Shown piece by piece: positions 1 to 8,070 of a stretch of 45,940 nt of DNA. This stretch comes from Lachnospiraceae bacterium UBA7179. Its GTDB lineage: Bacteria > Bacillota > Clostridia > Lachnospirales > Lachnospiraceae. Each line of letters starts with the position of its first letter. The first letter of the stretch is position 1. The DNA lies in contig DKVL01000032.1 in NCBI GenBank assembly GCA_002491195.1, positions 1,098 to 47,037 of the forward strand, in the 5' to 3' direction. The position numbers and the translations under genes were made by a program. Below the pieces are notes generated by a model that saw only the letters and a program-made list of their open reading frames with translations, had not been told where the DNA came from and made no database searches.

Positions 1-50
1 AGGGTTTTAACCCCATTATACAGACAATAAACATCGATTCATTAACCATT

Positions 51-1121
51 CTATACTGCATATAATATTGTTTCACAATCATTATTTCCATAATGTCTAA
101 TATACAATTTATATTCTGGGACAAGATCTTTAATATATGTTGGTATATCAATTATATCCTCGCCTTTATGATATATTGATATAGCCAGCTTGGGTTTATA
201 CTTTCTTATTAATTCAGCACAGCCTTTCAATGCCTCCATCTCTGCCCCTTCTATATCCATTTTAATATATGTCGGAACATCATTAAACCAAGAATCCAGG
301 GACACCACATCAACAGATACTGCATCTTTACTTAAAGAAATCTTAGAACCTCCATTTGCATCAAACAGCAATTTTGTATTGCTACTATATAGCCCCATAT
401 TTATTACATTAATATTATATTGCATATATTTTTGGGAATTTTTTACACATAAATTAAAATTTTTTGGATCAGGCTCAAATGCATATATCTTAAATTTATC
501 AATACAATGTTTTTTACAATACTCTGCAAACTTAACACTTGTCAAAAGATCAAGGGCGCCTGCATCGATAAACACTTCCCCATCATTAAGCTTAATTATA
601 TCTTCATCAAAATATTGTACATCTTCAAGTGCTGTGGAAGAATATTTAGAAAATAAAATTATATTTTCTGAATTTACCCCAAGATCCACTAGTTTTTTCT
701 CACACTCTATCCCTACAACATAATTTATTCCAATAGAAATAATAATACAATCATAACTCAACCAATCAACATCATCAAAATAATAAACTTTAATTCCATC
801 TACATATGTATCCTTTTTATTAATATCACAATCTACAAAACACTGCACCTCTACAGCTGTGCTAATCAATTTTGCAACTCTTCTTCCTCTTATCCCAGCT
901 CCCCAAATCAATACTTTTTTCTTATTTCGAACTATAGAACGTAATTCTTCTGTTTTCTCAGGATAATAATAAAATTCTTTCAATTCAGGAATATATCTAC
1001 TAATAATATCTTTAAAACAATCATAATTTCCAGTATTATTGTATTCAACTCTTTTTCTATAAATAAATTTTGATTCCTCATCTTCCAACCATGATTCTAT
1101 TGTACCATATCTATTTTCCAT
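51..1121 (-). CDS. FkbM-family methyltransferase with N-terminal nucleotide-binding-like domain
   Basis: A 356-residue protein predicted to be a SAM-dependent methyltransferase of the FkbM family, which O-methylates sugars or other surface-glycan precursors in the cytoplasm. The C-terminal half (about residues 175-356) shows the FkbM pattern: FIDAGALDLLTSVKFA (SAM loop), YAFEPDP, and IKMDIEGAEMEAL. Residues 68-165 form a Rossmann-like module beginning VLIWGAGIRGRR. A related module ends the sulfotransferase at 2538-3884. The start is set by AAGGAAATAAA just before ATG 1121. It is the last intact gene of a leftward run whose upstream part is wrecked, so its transcript origin is unclear. The methyl acceptor cannot be read from sequence. 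Family call is strong, substrate unknown. Confidence 0.85.
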   Translation of the reverse strand: MENRYGTIESWLEDEESKFIYRKRVEYNNTGNYDCFKDIISRYIPELKEFYYYPEKTEELRSIVRNKKKVLIWGAGIRGRRVAKLISTAVEVQCFVDCDINKKDTYVDGIKVYYFDDVDWLSYDCIIISIGINYVVGIECEKKLVDLGVNSENIILFSKYSSTALEDVQYFDEDIIKLNDGEVFIDAGALDLLTSVKFAEYCKKHCIDKFKIYAFEPDPKNFNLCVKNSQKYMQYNINVINMGLYSSNTKLLFDANGGSKISLSKDAVSVDVVSLDSWFNDVPTYIKMDIEGAEMEALKGCAELIRKYKPKLAISIYHKGEDIIDIPTYIKDLVPEYKLYIRHYGNNDCETILYAV

Positions 1122-1224
1122 TTTATTTCCTTATATGATAATTCTAATCGGGAATTACCACACATCTCCCTTCTTCTCATATTTTGTATCGTGGTTTAAT
1201 ACATTCTATAGTTCTGGATTCTGC

Positions 1225-1950
1225 ATTACTTTCCCAAGCAAAAAATGATTAGATATCCCTTGTTGAAAAAGCCTCCATATATTCCTATATTTTGAGCTAA
1301 CTTTTCACTTTCTTTGCCATCAAACACAAACCCAATTTTCTCATGAAATTCATCCAACACTTTATCTTACTTTTCTTTATCGAATTCCATAATACCTTTC
1401 TCCAACTGTTCATTATCATCCGCAAGAGTAAATGACAATTTTATATCTAGATTTAGTACCATTTACTTGTTATTACTGATAGACTATTTTGGATCAGTTC
1501 AAGATTCCACATAAGAGCCCCTCTGTCATTAGCATACTTCTGAATATCATCAGCCTAACTTTCGTCAATAAACCTTAATTCCCATTTAAAAGTGGTTCTA
1601 CATTCATTAATAATCTTGAAAGGCTTGGATAAAGCGATTTTCTGAGTGGTTACATAAAGGAATTAATAATGTAGAACCACTTAAACTCGGGAATTCAGGA
1701 TAAATCTATTCTGAATATCTGGATTCTTGAAAAGTTGGTACCAACTGTGGATGTACCCTGACATAAACATACCATATGCCGCCAAATTTCTTCTCCAGAT
1801 TGTCAATCAACCTCTTGAAATCAATTGTCCATATCACAGAGAATACAAAACGTTTACCAACCTTTGCGCCTTTCCGAAACGCAGGTACAAAGAGTAAGAC
1901 TTTAGCATCCAGTGACAGATTATGTCTATCTAAAATTCCAATTTTGCTCA
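1225..1950 (-). pseudogene. CDP-glycerol glycerophosphotransferase fragment
   Basis: This stretch is a degraded copy of the gene at 11542-12798, matching roughly its codons 195-418. Recognisable pieces include KVLLFVPAFRKGAK, WTIDFKRLIDNLEKKFGG and VRVHPQLVPTF, against nearly identical strings in the intact gene. The 5' half is absent and the fragment begins where a repeat unit (1943-2290) starts. A 127-bp MITE is inserted at 1573, and several stops and frameshifts follow. The 3' end differs from the intact copy: after the ARNIGI-like motif it continues for about 20 codons in other sequence. It is not functional. It shows that the locus once had a second CDP-glycerol transferase or that a segment was duplicated. 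Confidence 0.85.
1573..1699. mobile_element. 127-bp MITE with imperfect terminal inverted repeats and 5-bp target duplication
   Basis: Compared with the intact paralogue at about 11950-11970, the transferase fragment has an extra 127 bp here. The ends are CCTTAATTCCC and, in reverse complement, CCTGAATTCCC, each followed inwards by AAGTGGTTCTACATT, giving terminal inverted repeats of about 35 bp with small gaps. The element is flanked on both sides by ATAAA (1568-1572 and 1700-1704), a target duplication. It has no coding capacity. No partner transposase is visible in the window. Confidence 0.8.
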
Positions 1951-2290
1951 ATCATGTTAAGTATAATCATATATCTATTTGAATCATTTTTCAAGTTTAA
2001 TACGTTTTATTGGCAAAATGCACAAAATAAAAGTGTTTTTTATGGGCATGAAAAATTATACAGCTATAATTTTGTTCAGTATGCCGAAAATAGAGCAACT
2101 CACAACAGAGGATTTTATATAATAAAGAACTGGAAAGGATTGTTCAGAATCTATACGGTAAAACGCGAGCACCTATACAAAACTGGAGCAAACCTGTATG
2201 ATGGTAACAGATTTACTCCAGTTTTTATTCCACTTCATATTTATTGGATTTCCGACATCGCTCTGGCAGGTTTAAAGACCATAGGAGCAG
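1943..2290. repeat. Dispersed repeat, copy 1 (about 350 bp)
   Basis: This segment is roughly 80% identical over its length to 4540-4892, and its terminator-containing part recurs at 6829-6930. It runs from TTGCTCAAT to CATAGGAGCAG. It separates a transferase fragment on one side from a cysD fragment on the other, so it marks a breakpoint where both genes were truncated. It carries an intrinsic-terminator-like hairpin at 2179-2230. No open reading frame in it looks real. Confidence 0.75.
2179..2230 (+). terminator. Terminator-like hairpin in repeat copy 1
   Basis: AAAACTGGAGCAAA at 2179-2192 pairs with TTTACTCCAGTTTT at 2212-2225 with one mismatch, an inner CTGT/ACAG extension and a following T-rich run. 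The same hairpin occurs in copies 2 and 3 with compensated bases in the stem. Confidence 0.65.
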
Positions 2291-2516
2291 CGAAATTCTA
2301 TCATTTCTTTAAATTTCCAGGCAGTATCTATATGCATAAATGGAACTGGTTGCTTTTCCTGTTAAAAAGCCTTCAGCACCAGACGAAGCATTACAGAGCT
2401 ATCTTTGCCTATTGAATACCCAGCATCACTGGTTTCTCGCACTCTGCAGCTACTTCTCTTATAATATAAATCGCTTCTGCTTCCAATTCATCTAAATGCG
2501 ATTGAAATCCTTCCAT
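2290..2516 (-). pseudogene. cysD: cysD (sulfate adenylyltransferase small subunit) 5' fragment
   Basis: From ATG 2516 the reading begins SHLDELEAEAIYIIREVAAE and KPVML, the typical N-terminus of CysD, the ATP sulfurylase subunit that makes APS. After a frameshift in CTGGGTATTC it continues YSIGKDSSVMLRLVLKAF, which is the PP-loop ATP-binding motif. An in-frame TAA follows, then PFMHIDTAWKFKEMIEFR. Similarity ends at repeat copy 1, so about three quarters of the gene is missing. It lies 21 bp downstream of the intact sulfotransferase, which uses PAPS, and was presumably cotranscribed with it. No cysN or cysC is present. A non-functional remnant. Confidence 0.88.
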
Positions 2517-2537
2517 TATCCGTTCTCTTTCTATCTC

Positions 2538-3884
2538 CTACATCATTTTAGACACAGCTATAATTCTCTCTGTCCCTATTCCCTGTGCCCTTAGATATTC
2601 CTCAATCGCCGTTACTGTTTTCTGATCAGCAACACCAATCAGCACATAATCGAATACTCTGTCAAATATAATCATTGGATCTTCTATATTTTCTTCAATT
2701 GTTTTTAATTTTTCCCATCGTCTATCTACAAACCCTACTATCTGGCATCTTCCCGTCCTCTTAAGGTAATGATACAGGCTCCTTCCTCTCTTGTCTCCAC
2801 CATAAACAATAACACGGCTTTCGTTCTTCACATTTTCCGGCAGTTGAAATTCATCAATTTGGGAATGCAGCAGTTCTATCTCCTTCTTTTGTTCAATCAA
2901 AAGCTGTCCAAAAAAATATATAATATCTTTGTAAATATCTGCTCCAATTACACTACTATCACATTGCTCTGACAATTCGGAAAAGGGACTTCCTTCTATC
3001 CCGAAATACTCCTGCCCGATAATTCTGTTACTCTCCTCATATCTGTCAAGAATCTCTTTTCTCTCTTCGTAGTTAAGGAATGCCGGAGCTTTCGTAATTG
3101 CTTCTGTACTTCTCGCAAACATAACATTCTCTCTTGAAATCTTTCTGAACTCATCATCCAAAATTAATGAAGAAGGAATTGCGTTAAAAATTCTTTTAAT
3201 CTCAACCAAATTTTTGCCAAGAGATGGGTTTACCTGAAACTGTGGCTGCTGAAATGCAGAAATATCTGCAAGTCCAAATATTGACATAAAGTCTTTATAA
3301 ATATTACGATCTGCTGTAAAGCTGTCTGGATTATAAATTCTAACAATCATGTTTTCTTTTCCAATTACATCAGAAACCATCTTAAGACGCAAGTAATAAT
3401 CATACTCTATACGCGCCTCTTTTGCATATTCTGCACAGCTTTTATAATAAGTACCCGACTTTATCCATTGATTCCAAGTAGATTCAATTCGCTCATCCTG
3501 TCGTCTCAAATACACAATTATTTTTATTTTGATATTAAATTTCTCTCCTATGAAATCCTTAATATTCCTATATAATTGAATATCTCTTCCCCACAACCCC
3601 TCAGCAGAAAGGAGTACGCATTGAGCTTCGTCAAACAGCTGGCGAACCTCTTCCACATACCTTATTTGATTTTCTCCAAACTGTTCCCTCGGGCATGCCA
3701 ACATCTTCATATTATATGCATTCCCTACCATTGCATTATTTTTTTCCCTAATTGCATAATCGCCGTCAAATATTGGATAATATATCCCAGCCTCTTTTAA
3801 TCCTTCTCTATTGATAGCAAAAAAGGTCTGTAGCGCACTAGTGCCTGTCTTAGGTTGTCCAATATGGATATATAGTTCTTTCAT
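2538..3884 (-). CDS. Sulfotransferase-family protein with C-terminal Rossmann-like domain
   Basis: A protein of about 448 residues predicted to transfer sulfate from PAPS to a glycan or similar acceptor. The N-terminus ELYIHIGQPKTGTSALQTFF holds the PAPS 5'-phosphosulfate loop (PKTGTSALQ). A second PAPS-contact region resembles the VYLRRQDERIESTWNQWI stretch. The last 95 residues (VIVYGGDKRGRSLYHYL, then VGFVDRR) form a nucleotide-binding-like module related to that in the FkbM protein at 51-1121. I choose ATG 3884 over ATG 3899 because GGAAAGGAA lies 4 bases upstream of 3884, and because sequence from 3885 outward is homologous to an Rpn gene, so the first five residues of the longer form are foreign. 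A degraded cysD lies immediately downstream. Acceptor unknown. Confidence 0.82.
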   Translation of the reverse strand: MKELYIHIGQPKTGTSALQTFFAINREGLKEAGIYYPIFDGDYAIREKNNAMVGNAYNMKMLACPREQFGENQIRYVEEVRQLFDEAQCVLLSAEGLWGRDIQLYRNIKDFIGEKFNIKIKIIVYLRRQDERIESTWNQWIKSGTYYKSCAEYAKEARIEYDYYLRLKMVSDVIGKENMIVRIYNPDSFTADRNIYKDFMSIFGLADISAFQQPQFQVNPSLGKNLVEIKRIFNAIPSSLILDDEFRKISRENVMFARSTEAITKAPAFLNYEERKEILDRYEESNRIIGQEYFGIEGSPFSELSEQCDSSVIGADIYKDIIYFFGQLLIEQKKEIELLHSQIDEFQLPENVKNESRVIVYGGDKRGRSLYHYLKRTGRCQIVGFVDRRWEKLKTIEENIEDPMIIFDRVFDYVLIGVADQKTVTAIEEYLRAQGIGTERIIAVSKMM

Positions 3885-4110
3885 GCTGTTCCTTTCCATT
3901 ATAAAAAATTACAAGCTTCGGCACTGACAGACGAACCTATTTTGTGTTGTAGATATTCAGCTTCTTCATATAGTTATACATGTTGTAAAGGCGTGCCACA
4001 TACATTAACTTTCTTACGGGCATATTCGAGTTATACGTAGACTGCTGTTTGTACATGTTTGCAACATCTGTAAGAAGAAACGGCCATATCATTTTTCATG
4101 CCCATATACC
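3885..4110 (-). pseudogene. Rpn-family fragment A (supplies sulfotransferase leader)
   Basis: This piece matches codons about 50-125 of the intact Rpn-family gene at 7103-7981, for example the stretch around CTTCTTCATAT and GGCGTGCC. It ends exactly at the sulfotransferase ATG. In the intact gene the bordering codons read NGKEQRED; here the same DNA, GGAAAGGAACAGC, serves as the Shine-Dalgarno region of the next gene. Stops and indels make it non-coding. Confidence 0.78.
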
Positions 4111-4194
4111 TTCACAAATTCTTAGACATTCAGATCGTTTGCTTTTACAGTTTCGGTAATGCCGTAGATAATGACGCAAGATTTGGCTCCGTAG

Positions 4195-4400
4195 ACGCTC
4201 TGCCTATTCCACAAATCAGCGGCTTAAATATTTCTGTGATTCTTCTTTTGTTAGTAAAAACTTTTCCTCTAATTTTATACTATGATACTATCTGGTATAC
4301 CCAAGTCTCTTAGAGCTGATATCATTCCTAATATTCCTTGTTCTCTGCCTTTTTCTATATTGGCTTGATCTCTCATCAATAATGTCATATATTCATGCCG
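4195..4400 (-). pseudogene. Rpn-family C-terminal fragment B
   Basis: This stretch is similar to 4905-5060: both contain TTCCACAAATCAGCG, a poly-Thr/Phe-like TTAGTAAAAAC, and a GGTATA-CCCAAGTCTCTTAGA region that in intact genes encodes the LGxPxxxI-like tail of Rpn proteins. It is too decayed to give a continuous frame. The 90 bases before it (4110-4195) and 140 after it (4400-4540) show no recognisable gene. Confidence 0.55.
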
Positions 4401-4539
4401 CCATTCCCTGTTTTTTTCTTTGCTTCCTCCAGCTTTTCAACATAAGAATTCTTTGGTTTCTTTCCTGCTACATTGTCCAAAAATACCTTTAACCCCTCAC
4501 TATTATCCTCTAATAATCAAAAATTTGGTAAGATTTAAA

Positions 4540-4892
4540 ATTTGCTCAATTATGTCAAGTATAATAATATATCTATTTGAATCATTTTTCAAGTTTTATA
4601 CGTTTTATTAGCAATATGCACAAAATAAAAGTGTTTCTTTTGACACGCAGAAAAAACTGCCGCTATAATTTTGTTCAATATACTGAAAATAAAGTGACCC
4701 ACAACAGAAGATTTTATATAATAAAGAGCTGGGAAAGATTGTGCACAGAACGTAAACGGTAAAACGCGAGCACTTATACGGAACAGGAGCAAACCTGTAC
4801 GATGATAACAGATTTGCTCCTGTTTTTATTTCACTTCATATTTATTGGATTTTTAACGACGCTCCGACAGGTTTGGAGACCATAGGAGCAGG
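4540..4892. repeat. Dispersed repeat, copy 2 (about 350 bp)
   Basis: Collinear with copy 1 at 1943-2290, from TTTGCTCAAT to CCATAGGAGCAG, with scattered substitutions and few indels. It sits between two Rpn fragments. The right end joins different flanking DNA than copy 1, which defines the repeat boundary at GGAGCAG. Contains the conserved hairpin at 4782-4830. Confidence 0.75.
4782..4830 (+). terminator. Terminator-like hairpin in repeat copy 2
   Basis: AACAGGAGCAAA at 4782-4793 pairs perfectly with TTTGCTCCTGTT at 4813-4824, with an inner CTGT/ACAG pairing and TTTTTATT after the stem. It would stop transcription moving rightwards. Confidence 0.7.
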
Positions 4893-4904
4893 TCTTCCTG
4901 AAAT

Positions 4905-5350
4905 ATATGCTCCGCCTGTTCCACAAATCAGCGACTCAAATATTTCTGTGATTCCTCTTTTGTTAGTAAAAACTTTTCTTCTAATTTTTGTAGTATTGTA
5001 CGATCTGGTATATCCAAGTCTCTTAGATCTGATATCATTCCCAATATGACCTCTTTCCTGCCTTCTTCCCTGAACTGCTCCATAGTCTGCTTCATTATAT
5101 TCTGTTATACACATCTGCTTCACCTCCGCTTTGTTTGCAATCAGTAACTTCTTTAGTCCAAAATTTCTGGCATGTCATCCAAAGCACTGTCTACTGCAGC
5201 CTCTATATTCATACGCCCGTTGTTCTTTCGTTATAAGCCACGCATACTCCGAAAGCGGTATGCCGGCCGATTTGTTTACTGCATTTTACAGACTCATCAT
5301 CCAGTCTTTTCTCTCCGAATTGCCAAATATAAATGAAAACAGCCGCATAA
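4905..5350 (-). pseudogene. Rpn-family pseudogene C with internal deletion
   Basis: Two blocks of the intact gene at 7103-7981 are recognisable. The C-terminal part encodes MCITEYNEA followed by a shortened EGR-type tail. The part from 5130 to 5350 matches DNA around 7328-7480 (encoding CMDIEAAIDSALDDMP) joined directly to DNA around 7885-7960 (encoding NPERKDWTLSLYNAVN), so about 400 bp of the middle is gone. Reading frames are broken. Rpn proteins are PD-(D/E)XK nucleases that promote recombination in E. coli; this copy is dead. Confidence 0.75.
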
Positions 5351-5407
5351 CCTGACAATGAACAAAATTGACCAGTGCAGCATAAACAGAGCCTGTAAAA
5401 AATACTC

Positions 5408-5436
5408 TTGTAATTTTTACAATAATACATTAAAAT
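5408..5436 (+). promoter_or_regulatory. Sigma-A-type promoter for the DUF3472 gene
   Basis: TTGTAA at 5408-5413 and TAAAAT at 5431-5436 are separated by 17 bases, about 50 bp before the ATG at 5487. Predicted by eye. Confidence 0.5.
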
Positions 5437-5486
5437 AAGCATAACAGTACAAAAGCTGGACAATAAAAAAGAAAGGAAGCGAGTAG

Positions 5487-6769
5487 ATGAAGAAAAAATT
5501 GTTATCCCTTACTCTGGCCCTCATGCTAACTCTAACCCTGTGTCTGGGTTTCCTGCCCGAAGTGGTGTTTGCGGCCCAAAACGATAGTCTTACCATTTCC
5601 TTCAAAACCGCCGTCTATTCTATATCTAAAGAAACCTTTGTGCGTTGGACAGACGAACAGGCCTCTCTGGACGAGTGCGGCGAGGATGAATATGTCACAG
5701 TATGCGCCGAGATAACCAACACATCAGGCGCGGCTGTCCCCTTCCAAAGTCCCTGTATCAGCATTGACAATGGAGAAAAACTGCACAATATCTCATCTCT
5801 GGTCTGCACACGGCGATAATTTTTGCGTCAGACGAACCGCTGTATTCCGGCCGGTTCAGCATTGGCCGCGCCTGGTCTGAGATTTTCACTTTCCCCACAG
5901 AAGCGCAGATTGCCGCCCGCCCCGCTGATGAGCGGTCGCCATATATATGCACATGGCTCTCCGCAGGCAGCGACGTTCAGTATAATGCTTACAGTGTGGA
6001 TTTCAAGTCGGACTATATCCCCCGCGGCACCTACAGCTCCCTGTTTAACGGATATCTGGATTTTTCTGGTTTGAAGGAACAGTATAAATCCGTTGACAAT
6101 AATGGTTACATATCCCTTTATGGCGGGCTGCAGCAGGGAGACAAATGGGAAAACGGCAACTCCATTCTGTCTTTTTGGGATATTTACTGCACTGACGCAG
6201 CGGGAAATACGGTCGTCATCCGCCCGAAGCGGATTTTCCCAGCAGAGGAAACCGACGATGATTCATTTGGCAACGAAGGAGATGGGGCCCACACCCTGCT
6301 TCCCTATGACTGGCAGGCAGGACGCTGGTATCGGATGCTGCTGGTATGCGGCATCTCAAAGACCACTGGCAATACCACCGTAGAGCAGTGGTTCCAGGAC
6401 TTATCCACAGAAAAATGGACTCATACCTGTACCTATGACGTTGGCATAAAGAGCAGCGGATTTATAGGCAATATGGCACTTTTTTCGGAAAATTTTATGC
6501 CCCAGTACGCTGACGGGATACGATCCCTCGAATTTACCAACGTCCGCATTCATACCAGCGAAGGTTGGCGTGATGTAAACAGTTCACAATACATTACTAT
6601 CAATACATCCGGCATTCATGAGAATGCCTACGGCAGTTGGGAAGCCGGCGCTGATCAAAACTCATTTTATATGATTTCAACTGGCGTATCAGGCTGGGGA
6701 CGCACGGAAAAAACAGGCGCACTTTCGATTCAGAACCGGGAGAGCAGCCCCCCTGCGATATCACCATAG
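5487..6769 (+). pseudogene. Secreted DUF3472-domain protein, frameshifted
   Basis: From ATG 5487, preceded by GAAAGGAAGCG, the gene encodes a signal peptide with a Lys start, a long Leu/Thr core and a VFAAQ cleavage site, then a beta-rich segment. The frame is lost near 5795-5815, and reading continues in another frame as TAIIFASDEPLYSGRFSIG through to the stop at 6769. The second part, about 320 residues, has the DUF3472 hallmarks: FGNEGDGAHTLLPYDWQAG, then WYRMLLVCG and TVEQWFQDL. DUF3472 is typical of secreted carbohydrate-associated proteins; its activity is not known to me. One indel would restore a protein of about 427 residues. Base composition is richer in G+C than the repeats around it. 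Confidence 0.75.
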
Positions 6770-6828
6770 ACAATTAAATGTATGCGCTTCATAAAATAGC
6801 GGATAGACAAAATCACGCAATTCCTATG

Positions 6829-6930
6829 TAAACAGTAAAACACAAGTAACTATACAAAACGGGAGCAAACCTGTATGATGGTAACAGATTTGCTCCCGTC
6901 TTAATCTCATTTCATACTTATTGGATTATT
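6829..6930. repeat. Dispersed repeat, copy 3 (partial), with terminator hairpin
   Basis: This is the middle part of the repeat seen at 1943 and 4540, from GTAAACAGTAAAAC to TATTGGATT. ACGGGAGCAAA at 6859-6869 pairs with TTTGCTCCCGT at 6889-6899. Its stem bases differ from copies 1 and 2 but stay paired, which argues that the hairpin is conserved as structure. It lies between the convergent DUF3472 and Rpn genes and could end transcripts from either side. The rest of 6770-7102 shows nothing else I recognise. Confidence 0.7.
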
Positions 6931-7102
6931 CCCTTCTGCCCATGCAAACAGAGGATACTCGTCCACAGTCTCAAAATTACCTGTAACGAAGTAAACTCTC
7001 TTAATTGTGCGGCAATAAACCTTTTTGCTTCCTCTACAATTTTCAATATTAAATATTCAGCCAAGAATTTCTTTATATTGTTTTATTAATTTTTCATCCA
7101 GA

Positions 7103-7981
7103 TCAGTGTAAAGTCCTCTGCAACTCCAAAACCCGGCTTTTGGGCAGCCCCGAATACATCACAACCTTATCTATCTCCAAATTATCCTTAAGCATAATAA
7201 CAGCAGTTTCTTCTTTGCTTTCTTTCCTGCCTTCTTTCCTGCCTTCTTTCCTGCCTTCTTCCCTGAATTGCTCCATAGTCTCTGCTTCATTATATTCTGT
7301 TATACACATCTGCTTCACCTCCGCTTTGTTTGCAATCAGTAACTTCTTTAGTCCAAAATCTTCCGGCATATCGTCCAAAGCACTGTCTATTGCAGCCTCT
7401 ATATCCATACACTCGTTGTTTTTTCGTATCTGCTCTATAAGCCACGCATACTCCGAAAGTGGGCTGCATGCCGACATCAGTTCTTTGTTCCTTCCGTAAT
7501 TGATGTTGATCATCCGCACACGCACCTGTATATCAGACTCCGCATCGATCAGCCGACCATCCTCTGTTCGAAATGCATCTTTTAATTCCAGCATATCATC
7601 TTCCCGCTGTTCCTTCCCATTATAAAAAGTCACAAGTTTTGGCACTGGCAGACAGACCTGTTTTGTGCTGTAGATATTCAGCTTCTTCATATGGATATAC
7701 CTGTCGTACAGGCGTGCCGCATACATTAACTTTCTTACAGGCATATTCGGGTTATACGTCGACTGCTGTTCGTACATATTTGCAAAATCCGTAAGAAGGA
7801 AGGACATATCATTTTTCATGCCCATATACAGTACATCCTCTATTGTCATAATTTCGATGTCCTCTGGGTTTGTATATGACGACCTGTTTACTGCATTATA
7901 CAGACTCAGCGTCCAGTCTTTTCTCTCCGGATTGCCAAATATGAATGAAAACAAACGGTCCTTGTACTTTGTATTAATCAT
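7103..7981 (-). CDS. Rpn-family recombination-promoting nuclease / putative transposase
   Basis: A 292-residue protein opening MINTKYKDRLFSFIFGN, the usual start of Rpn/PDDEXK_2 proteins. These are nuclease-fold proteins that cut DNA and raise RecA-independent recombination in E. coli; the catalytic region lies in the first 150 residues. Near the C-terminus a 12-bp unit encoding GRKE is repeated three times in tandem, a common and length-variable trait of the family. The start at 7981 has AAGGAGTGTATTAA before ATG. It is the intact relative of fragments at 3885, 4195 and 4905, and resembles the broken gene at 8071-9099. Exact cellular role unknown. Confidence 0.8.
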   Translation of the reverse strand: MINTKYKDRLFSFIFGNPERKDWTLSLYNAVNRSSYTNPEDIEIMTIEDVLYMGMKNDMSFLLTDFANMYEQQSTYNPNMPVRKLMYAARLYDRYIHMKKLNIYSTKQVCLPVPKLVTFYNGKEQREDDMLELKDAFRTEDGRLIDAESDIQVRVRMININYGRNKELMSACSPLSEYAWLIEQIRKNNECMDIEAAIDSALDDMPEDFGLKKLLIANKAEVKQMCITEYNEAETMEQFREEGRKEGRKEGRKESKEETAVIMLKDNLEIDKVVMYSGLPKSRVLELQRTLH

Positions 7982-8070
7982 TTAATACACTCCTTCACAG
8001 CGATAGTAATATCATTTGCAAAAAATTAAATCAGCATAAAGTCCCTGATAGGATTCAAATTAATAGAAGC

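Noticed and set aside
1912..2415. A 167-residue rightward frame across repeat copy 1
   Set aside because: It runs through the repeat, the terminator hairpin and the antisense of the cysD remnant; no start signal and no sensible protein.
3884..3899. The longer sulfotransferase start at ATG 3899
   Set aside because: Those five codons lie in Rpn-derived DNA and contain the ribosome binding site for ATG 3884.
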